Assembly (NCBI GenBank): GCA_003222535.1
Contig: QHWJ01000184.1
Location: forward strand, 1 to 41,310
DNA: 41,310 bases
Source: Acidobacteriota bacterium
GTDB lineage: Bacteria > Acidobacteriota > Vicinamibacteria > Vicinamibacterales > CAVVIG01
Direction: 5' to 3'
The notes under the pieces are model-generated. The model saw only the letters and a program-made list of their open reading frames with translations, ran no database searches and was not told the DNA's origin. Of this stretch, positions 34,127-41,310 are shown one piece after another. Each line of letters opens with the position of its first letter. The first letter of the stretch is position 1. The translations under genes and the position numbers were made by a program.

Positions 34127-34840
34127 TCAGAACTCGTACGTGATGCCGAAGCGCAGCACCCGGGGCGTCACAATGCCAACAACGTAGCCGTAGGTCGGCC
34201 CGGACGCGTCGGTAATGCCCGACCCATTGCTGCCGCCGCCCCACGCCACGTTGGAGTTGAATGCGTTGAACGCGTCGAGTGCGAGCGATAGTTTCTTGCT
34301 GCCCCCGATCCCGAATTTCTTCTCGCCACGCAGGTTGACGATGTGGCGGGCCGGCGCCCGGTGGGCACCGAACGGCTCCACACGAAGGGTGATGGTGCTC
34401 GAGCTCGGGAACGCGGGGCCGCCCGCCGGGTCCGTGGCACGGAAGACGTTCGTCCGCTGTCTTGCGATCCCGTTGTAGGCCTGATACAGAGTGGAGAAGT
34501 CGACCCCGTACGGCAGCGTATAGCCGCCCGCCAGCCGATAGCTCACATCCCAGGTCGTATCGAGGTCATTGATCAAATCGTTGGGGCTCTGGACGACCCC
34601 GGTCACGTACCGACGATTCTTCGTGGCCAGGATTGCCGTGTTGGCGAACCACTTGCCGGTCGGCCGCTTGGTCAGCATCATCTCGACGTTCTTGAACGAG
34701 TCGTTGCGGTCTGTCGGCCGATTCAAGTTCATGCTTTGCACAAAGGCGTTGCCACGGTATGCCGGGTTGTAGTCGTAGATCGTGTAGGGCAGCCCATCGT
34801 CGGTTGTGTTGAGCAGGCCATCGGGCCCCGGATCCTTCCG
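34127..34840 (-). pseudogene. C-terminal fragment of a TonB-dependent receptor
   Basis: Only the last part of a beta-barrel remains: GPDGLLNTTDDGLPYTIYDY, NPAYRGNAFVQSMNLN, then strands through FGIGGSKKLSLALDAFNAFN to RVLRFGITYEF with terminal Phe. There is no signal peptide, plug or N-terminal domain. The 5' end abuts, at about 34835-34862, a fragment of an S9 peptidase in a different reading frame, so a recombination or deletion joined two unrelated genes. Not expected to be functional. Confidence 0.8.
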
Positions 34841-35699
34841 GGTTGCCTCTTCTCCTCGCTGATCCAGTTCGAGATCCCCGCCCCCGAGATGGCCGCCGCG
34901 AACCGCGTCGTGTGCCCGATCACCCAGTTGTAGTCGTCGCGCTGGAATTCGTTGGCCACGAACGCGAGCGCGCCGCTGTCGGGACGCCAGGCCGCGCCGT
35001 TCACGTTCACGTCAGGCGCGTGAGCTGCCGGGCGTCGCCGCCGTCGCGCGGCACGATGAACAGCTCTTCGGCCGGCGTCGCGTTGGGATCTCGCGGATCG
35101 GGCAGGTATCCGCGCTGATCGAACCGGTAGCCGAGCCACTCGTACGCGCGTCCCTTGAAGCGCTCGTTGATCACGCGCTCCGCGTCGGTCGCGTACTGAG
35201 GCGGCTTCGGCTTCGCGACGCGTTTCGTGAAGGCGATCCACCTGTTGTCCGGGCTGAAGATAGGCACGCCCTCGACGCCGCGAATATGCGTCGCGGGCTC
35301 GTCGAGCCGATCGGCGCGCAGGAACCAGATCGATCCGCCCTCGTCGTCCGATGCGGCCGCCCCGCGGCGGCGGCCCGTGAACGCCAGGACTTGTCCATCG
35401 GGGCTCCAGCGTGGACCGGATGCATTGAGCGATGGGTCCGAGATCCGGCGCGCGGGTACGCTCCCGTCGGCGGCCACGATCCACAACTCGGACTGCCGCC
35501 GATTCTCGACCTCGACGATCGCCGTCCTGATGAACGCCACCCTGCGTCCGTCGGGCGACATCGCCGGCGCCTGAACGGTCACGAGACGGTAGTAGTCCTC
35601 GAGGGCGAGCGGCCGCGCCTCGGTCCCGGACGGCATCAGCGTGGCCGCGACGAAAATCGCGGCGGCTCTGAGCAAACCGACGATGTGCGTTCGAGGCAT
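34841..35699 (-). pseudogene. S9 prolyl oligopeptidase-family remnant (frameshift and large deletions)
   Basis: Starts well: GGAGGATGTC then ATG 35699, an exported N-terminus (VGLLRAAAIFVAATLMPSG), and a WD40-like propeller (APAMSPDGRRVAFIRTA, LNASGPRWSPDGQVLAFTGRR, PIFSPDNRWIAFTKRVA). The frame breaks near 35010 (QLTRLT then stop) and continues one frame over as DVNVNGAAWRPDSGALAFVANEFQRDDYNW. At about 34925-34935 it jumps straight to NWVIGHTTRFAAAISGAGISNWIS, a catalytic-domain segment that normally follows the nucleophile motif GGSYGGYMT, so the nucleophile and several hundred residues are lost. It then joins the TonB fragment. Confidence 0.82.
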
Positions 35700-35720
35700 G
35701 ACATCCTCCGGCGCCGATTC

Positions 35721-35796
35721 TAAGGGCCCGCGGAAGAATAAGGTGGATATTGTGGGCGGCGGCCCAATGTCCACCTTATTCTTCTGCTGGCCCTTA
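35721..35796. repeat. Long hairpin with about 36-bp arms
   Basis: Left arm 35721-35757 and right arm 35762-35796 are nearly complementary, sharing GAAGAATAAGGTGGA and TAAGGGCC ends, with a 4-nt loop. It lies between the divergent S9 remnant and ADOP gene. The arms suggest a palindromic repeat element; no T-tract is present. Confidence 0.8.
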
Positions 35797-35831
35797 CGAA
35801 CTTGTCTCAGGTTTCGGCGTCTAATCGAGGA

Positions 35832-38161
35832 ATGGATACGTTCCTCCAGGACCTGCGCTACGCCGCCCGCACCCTGATTAAGAACCCCGGGTTTGCCGCG
35901 CTCACCATCGTCTGTCTCGCGCTGGGCATCGGCGTCAACAGCACCATTTTCAGCGTGGTGGACACGGTTGCGATTCGGCCGCTGCCCTTCCGCGACCCCG
36001 GGCGGCTGTGCTGTCGGATATCGCCACGGTCACCGGGCGCAGCCTGACGCTGTCGGACCGCGAGGAGCCCGAGCGATTCAACGGCGCGACGGTGACGTGG
36101 AACATGTTTCCGATGATCGGCGTCCAGCCGATCCTCGGACGTCAGATCCGGCAGGAAGAGGACACGCCTGGCGGACCTCGCGTGGTGCTCCTCGGTGACG
36201 GCGTCTGGCAACGCCGCTACGCCGCCGATCCTTCGGTCGTCGGCCGCACGATCACGGTCAACGGCAACCCTCACACGATCATCGGCGTCATGCCGCCGAA
36301 GTTTCAGTTTCCGGAACAGGCGCAGCTGTGGATCCCGCAGACGCCGCTCGAGTACGCGAGCCCGCGGACCAACCGCAACCTCCAGGTGATGGCGCGCCTG
36401 AAGCCCGGCGCGTCGCTCGAGGACGCGCGCAAGGACATCGCCGGCGTCGCCGACCGTCTCTCGATCGACGAGCGGGACGATGAAGGCTGGGGCGCCTCCG
36501 CCGCGTCGCTGCGCGACGACATGGTGCCCTCCGACATCCGCCTGGTCGTATTCACGATGATGGGCGCGGTGAGCCTGGTGCTGCTCATCGCGTGCGCGAA
36601 CGTCGCGAACCTGCTGCTGTCGCGCGCGACCGTCCGCCAGCGCGAGATCGCCGTCCGGACCGCGCTCGGCGCCGGCCGCGGGCGCATCGTCCGGCAGTTG
36701 CTGACCGAGAGCGTGCTGATCGCCCTGGCGGCGGCGCCGCTGGGCGTCGCGATCGCGTACATCGGGCTGGAGTGGCTGACGGCGTCGATCCCGCCGAACA
36801 ACCAGGCGCCGTACTACATCGACTGGAGCATGAACCCGCGCGTGATTGTCTACACGAGCGCCATCGCCCTGCTGACGGGGCTCATCTTCGGGCTGGCGCC
36901 GGCGCTTCAAGCGGCGAAGGCGAACGTGCAGGACGGGCTCAAGGACGGCGGCCGCGGAAGCGCCGGCGGCGTCCGCAATCGCCTGCGCAGCACGCTGGTC
37001 GTGTCCGAGATCGCGCTGTCGCTCGTGCTGCTGGTCGGCGCGTCGCTCTTCGTCCGCAGCTTCCTCAATCTGCAGCAGTCGCGCGCCGGACTCGACACCG
37101 CGCCGCTGATGACGATGCGGTTCTACATGCCGGGCGATCAGTACGCATCACCCGACGCGATGGCTCGCCGGGTGGACGACATCGTGCGCCGTGTCGAAGC
37201 GCTGCCGGGAGTCGTGTCCGCGATGGCGTCGAACATGGTGCCGCTGAGCAGTGGTGGATCGGAGGGAGCGGTTCTGCCCGAGGGTCCTGCTGTGACGCCG
37301 GGCCAGGAGCCGCGCATCTCCTATTTCGGCGTCACGGCGCATCTGCTCAAAACGCTCAACGTGCCGCTTGTCGCCGGCCGCGACTTCACCGACGCCGAAG
37401 GGCAGGGACGATCCGGCGTGGCGATCGTCAACGGCGTGTTCGCGAAGCGGCTGTGGCCCAATCGCAACGACGTCATCGGGCAACGCTTCCGCCTGCTCGA
37501 AGACAAGCAGAATCAATGGATCACGATCGTCGGGCTCGTCCCTGATTTCCGATTGTTCTCGGTTCGTGACGGGAAGCCGTCGCCGTATGCGTTCGTGTCG
37601 TACCCGTACGATCCCGCGCCGAACACCGGGCTGACGATCCGGGTGGCCGGCGGAGCGCCCGCGTCGATCACGAACGCCGTGCGCCAGGAAATCCGGAAGG
37701 CGGATCCGACACTGCCCCTGTTCAGGATTCGGACCGGCGAGGAAGCGAGGCTCGACACCTTCTGGCAGTACCGGCTCTTTGGCTGGATGTTCGGGATCTT
37801 CGGCGTTGTGGCACTGGCGCTGGCGTCCATCGGTGTCTACGGCGTGCTGTCGTACGCGGTGTCGCAGCGCACGCAGGAGATCGGCGTGCGCATGGCGCTC
37901 GGCGCCACCCGCCAGAGCGTCTTCGCGCTCATCGTCGGCTATGGTGCCCGGCTCGCGGGCCTCGGCATTCTGTGCGGCGTGATCGGCGCCGCCGCCGTCA
38001 CGCGCGTGGTGACGAGCCTGCTCTACAACGTGAGCGCGACCGATCCGCTCAGCTTCACCGTGACGGCAGGGTTCCTGGCGCTCGTCGCGCTCCTGGCAAG
38101 CTACATCCCAGCGCGACGCGCCACGGGCGTCGATCCGATGATCGCGCTTCGCGCTGAATAG
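35832..38161 (+). pseudogene. ADOP-type FtsX/MacB permease gene, interrupted near codon 60
   Basis: Encodes an acidobacterial duplicated orphan permease, a MacB-like ABC permease without its own ATPase. The first 59 codons (MDTFLQDLRYAARTLIKNPG, LGIGVNSTIFSVVDTVAIRPLPFRDPGRL) contain TM1. Near 36003-36012 the frame shifts, and the second frame (from GTG 36008) continues SDIATVTGRSLTLSDREEPERFNG through both FtsX domains (RQREIAVRTALGAGRGRIVR and QRTQEIGVRMALGATRQSV) to the typical ending DPMIALRAE. About 40 residues expected between the two parts are absent. The 717-residue downstream frame is otherwise intact, so inactivation is recent or an assembly error. Confidence 0.82.
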
Positions 38162-38370
38162 TGGTCCTTGGTCCTTGGTGCCTGGTTCTTGGTCCGTCCT
38201 TGGTCCTTCGTCCTTTGTCCGTCCTTGGTCCTTGGTCCTCAGTTTTCCGCGCCGACGCGGCGGCTGGCAGCGGACCAGGGACTATGGACCACGGACGGAC
38301 TTAGGACCAGGGACGGACTTGGGACCAGGGACGGACCAAGAACCAAGAACTAAGGCCTAAGGACGGACAG
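38162..38370. repeat. Large inverted TTGGTCC/GGACCAA short-unit repeat
   Basis: Tandem TTGGTCC-like units (38163-38242) face GGACCAGGGACGGACC-type units (38273-38350). An internal CCGCG-CCGA-CGCGG hairpin sits near the centre. It occupies the whole ADOP-HAD intergenic gap apart from the promoter. Confidence 0.8.
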
Positions 38371-38371
38371 G

Positions 38372-38377
38372 TATTAT
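38372..38377 (+). promoter_or_regulatory. Putative leaderless -10 box for HAD gene
   Basis: TATTAT 6 nt before ATG 38384, with no ribosome-binding sequence between. It starts directly after the short-unit repeat. Confidence 0.4.
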
Positions 38378-38383
38378 GATTGG

Positions 38384-39046
38384 ATGCCACCCCTTGCCGC
38401 CGTCGTCTTCGATTTCGACGGCATCGTCCTCGACAGCGAAACCTCTGAGTTCGAATCCCATCGGCGCATCTACGAGCGGTGCGGCGTTGCGCTGACTGCG
38501 GACGAGTGGTGCGATCAGATTGGGCTCTGGGCGGAAGGGCATGACGAGCGGTGGTTCCTGCAGTTGCGTGAGCGATCCGCGCGCGCGCCCGATCGCGCCG
38601 AGTACCACGCGGAAAAGCGGCGAATCTTCGACGAGGTCGTGCCGGGCGCGCCCATGCGCGGCATCCGCGAGCTGCTGACGGAGCTTGCGGCGGCCCGTGT
38701 CCCGAGCGCGATCGCGTCCACGTCCCCCTCGTCGTGGGTGGTGCCCGAGGCGGAGCGCATCGGTGTGCGATCGCTGTTTGGCGTCATCGTGTCGGGCGAC
38801 CAGGTCGCCCGGCGCAAGCCGGCGCCTGACGTCTATCTCGAGGCCGCCCGGCGGCTCGGCGTCGATCCGGCGCGATCGATCGCGATCGAGGATTCCGGCC
38901 CCGGCATCGCGGCGGCGCGCGCGGCCGGAATGAAGACCGTGGCGATCCCGCACGCCCTGACCGAGCGCCACGACCTGAGCGGCGCCGACCTCAGGGTCGC
39001 CCATGCCGGTGAGCTCACATTGGCGCGGCTGGCGCGGCTTCTCTGA
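38384..39046 (+). CDS. HAD-superfamily phosphatase/phosphomutase-like hydrolase
   Basis: 220-residue cytosolic enzyme of HAD subfamily IA with a cap domain between motifs I and II, like beta-phosphoglucomutase and related sugar phosphatases. Motif I is VVFDFDGIVLDSE (nucleophile D10, acid/base D12). Motif II is the Ser/Thr of AIASTSPSSWV, motif III the Lys of RRKPAPDVYLEAARRLG, and motif IV IAIEDSGPGIAAARAAGM. All catalytic positions are present. Substrate is not predictable from sequence. No Shine-Dalgarno; a leaderless -10 candidate precedes it. Separated from glnS by repeats, so probably a single-gene transcript. Confidence 0.9.
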   Translation: MPPLAAVVFDFDGIVLDSETSEFESHRRIYERCGVALTADEWCDQIGLWAEGHDERWFLQLRERSARAPDRAEYHAEKRRIFDEVVPGAPMRGIRELLTELAAARVPSAIASTSPSSWVVPEAERIGVRSLFGVIVSGDQVARRKPAPDVYLEAARRLGVDPARSIAIEDSGPGIAAARAAGMKTVAIPHALTERHDLSGADLRVAHAGELTLARLARLL

Positions 39047-39054
39047 CACGACGA

Positions 39055-39090
39055 TCAACGCAAAGGCCGCGAAGCACGCAAAGAAAAACC
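39055..39090. repeat. Short-unit repeat after HAD gene
   Basis: AACGCAAAGGCCGCGAAGCA and CGCAAAGAAAAACC, same purine-rich short-unit style as elsewhere in the window. No inverse arm is obvious. Confidence 0.5.
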
Positions 39091-39126
39091 CGACACGACA
39101 ATTGTCCCGGAGAGGACAGCTGATCG

Positions 39127-39230
39127 TAGCGCGAAGGCTTTAGAGCCTGTGAAGCAATCTCGGTAATGTCCGTCTTTAGGCGGACTTGGTCGGGTCCGGC
39201 TGAAGCCGGACACTACCCGAGACTCGATTT
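39127..39230. repeat. Cluster of palindromic elements upstream of glnS
   Basis: Contains a diverged copy of the 26-nt element (GCGCGAAGGCTTTAGAGCCT, 39129-39148), a GTCCG-TCTTTAGG-CGGAC hairpin (39167-39184), and a perfect palindrome GTCCGGCT-GA-AGCCGGAC (39191-39212). Outer arms CTCGGTAATGTCC and GGACACTACCCGAG pair around the latter two. The GTAG-flanked hairpin architecture matches the copies inside metH. Confidence 0.7.
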
Positions 39231-39293
39231 TTTCACACGCTCTTTAGCCGAGCGGGTCGAGACGGCTGGGCTATGGATAAAATAAGAGAGACC

Positions 39294-40915
<1,622 letters not shown>

Positions 40916-40967
40916 CACGTCACTCGATGCGCGGCGTGCCGTAGCACTTCTCTTTTCGCTGGGGGTC

Positions 40968-41310
40968 TTGCTGCCCGCCTTCCGCCTCCCACGCGCCCTC
41001 GCGTCCCAGGAGGTTGCACGCGGCCGGTGGTACAAGGGCAACACCCACACGCATACCCTGAACAGCGATGGCGACAGCACACCGGACGAGGTGGCCAGGT
41101 GGTACCGTGAGCATGGCTACCGCTTTCTCGTCCTGTCCGATCACAATTTCCTCACCAGCGTCGACGGTCTCAACGCGCTCCACGGCGCGGACGAACAGTT
41201 CCTGCTCATCAAGGGAGAAGAAATCAGCGACAGGCTTGGAGACAAGCCGATCCATGTCAATGGCCTGGACCTCCGGGAGAAAGTGGAACCGCGCCACGGC
41301 TCGAGCGTCC
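40968..41310 (+). CDS. Secreted PHP-domain protein, 5' part only
   Basis: Runs off the right edge. The visible part has the PHP metal-binding beginning KGNTHTHTLNSDGDSTPDEV, WYREHGYRFLVLSDHN and IKGEEISD, typical of PHP phosphoesterases of the TrpH/YciV type. A hydrophobic stretch encoded from about 40935 (AVALLFSLGVLLPAF) looks like a signal peptide but has no ATG, GTG or TTG in frame upstream; TTG 40968 is the first start in frame. ATG 40927 would fit a signal peptide start if one nucleotide were gained or lost near 40940, so a frameshift here is suspected. Substrate is unknown. Confidence 0.75.
   Translation, partial: MLPAFRLPRALASQEVARGRWYKGNTHTHTLNSDGDSTPDEVARWYREHGYRFLVLSDHNFLTSVDGLNALHGADEQFLLIKGEEISDRLGDKPIHVNGLDLREKVEPRHGSSV

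Noticed and set aside
39243-39270. Leu/Ser tRNA D-arm-like text (GCCGAGCGGGTCGAGACGGC)
   Set aside because: No acceptor stem, anticodon arm or T-arm can be built around it.

Overview
High-GC (roughly mid-60s percent by eye) bacterial chromosome segment. No database search was possible. The lineage is inferred to be Acidobacteriota, probably Vicinamibacteria-like. The reasons are an ADOP-type orphan FtsX permease, an Oar-like TonB receptor with a carboxypeptidase-regulatory N-domain, a CBM9/DUF5916 protein, subtilases with NIVWGT repeats, a Vgb-like lyase with a haem c motif, and many intergenic short-unit and palindromic repeats. No rRNA, tRNA, CRISPR array, insertion sequence or prophage was recognised.

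Layout. 1-1854 (-): a type I restriction R subunit running off the left edge. 2035-3534 (-): ahcY. 3757-4778 (-): two small paralogous secreted proteins. 4997-6220 (+): a small conserved protein abutting a Fpg/Nei glycosylase. 6261-11080 (+): an ArsR-type HTH fused to a methyltransferase, then complete cobalamin-dependent metH. With ahcY 2.7 kb away this looks like a methionine/SAM-cycle neighbourhood. 11272-16409 (+): two tandem secreted subtilases, each ending in 11 units built on NIVWGT, with a GNAT acetyltransferase gene 2 nt after the second. 16513-19171 (-): sulfurtransferase, RidA and MATE exporter. 19250-21787 (+): CBM9/DUF5916 outer-membrane-type protein. 21805-24793: a secreted prolidase-like amidohydrolase divergent from a two-subunit aconitase X across only 23 bp, compatible with (hydroxy)proline peptide breakdown. 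25204-27825 (+): a fused alpha/beta 2-oxoacid dehydrogenase E1. 28472-33993: TonB receptor (-) divergent from a Vgb-like cytochrome (+), then a small cytochrome c lipoprotein and a short membrane protein. 34127-38161: decayed genes (a TonB fragment, an S9 peptidase remnant and an interrupted ADOP permease). 38384-40915 (+): a HAD phosphatase and a glnS broken near its 3' end. 40968-41310 (+): start of a secreted PHP-domain protein.

Two themes stand out. First, dispersed repeats have entered coding sequence in frame. A palindrome pair forms an inter-domain linker in MetH. A 26-nt intergenic element is triplicated inside E1. A short-unit repeat lies at the E1 alpha/beta fusion point, and another encodes the C-terminal tail of the ArsR-methyltransferase. 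Second, several genes (MATE, ADOP, S9, glnS) lack internal segments, often out of frame. This is either real decay by deletion or an assembly problem, and should be settled against reads before any functional claim. Several genes also have a -10-like hexamer 6-8 nt before the start codon and no Shine-Dalgarno, suggesting leaderless transcripts. The most novel-looking unit is the tandem NIVWGT-repeat subtilase pair with its coupled acetyltransferase.
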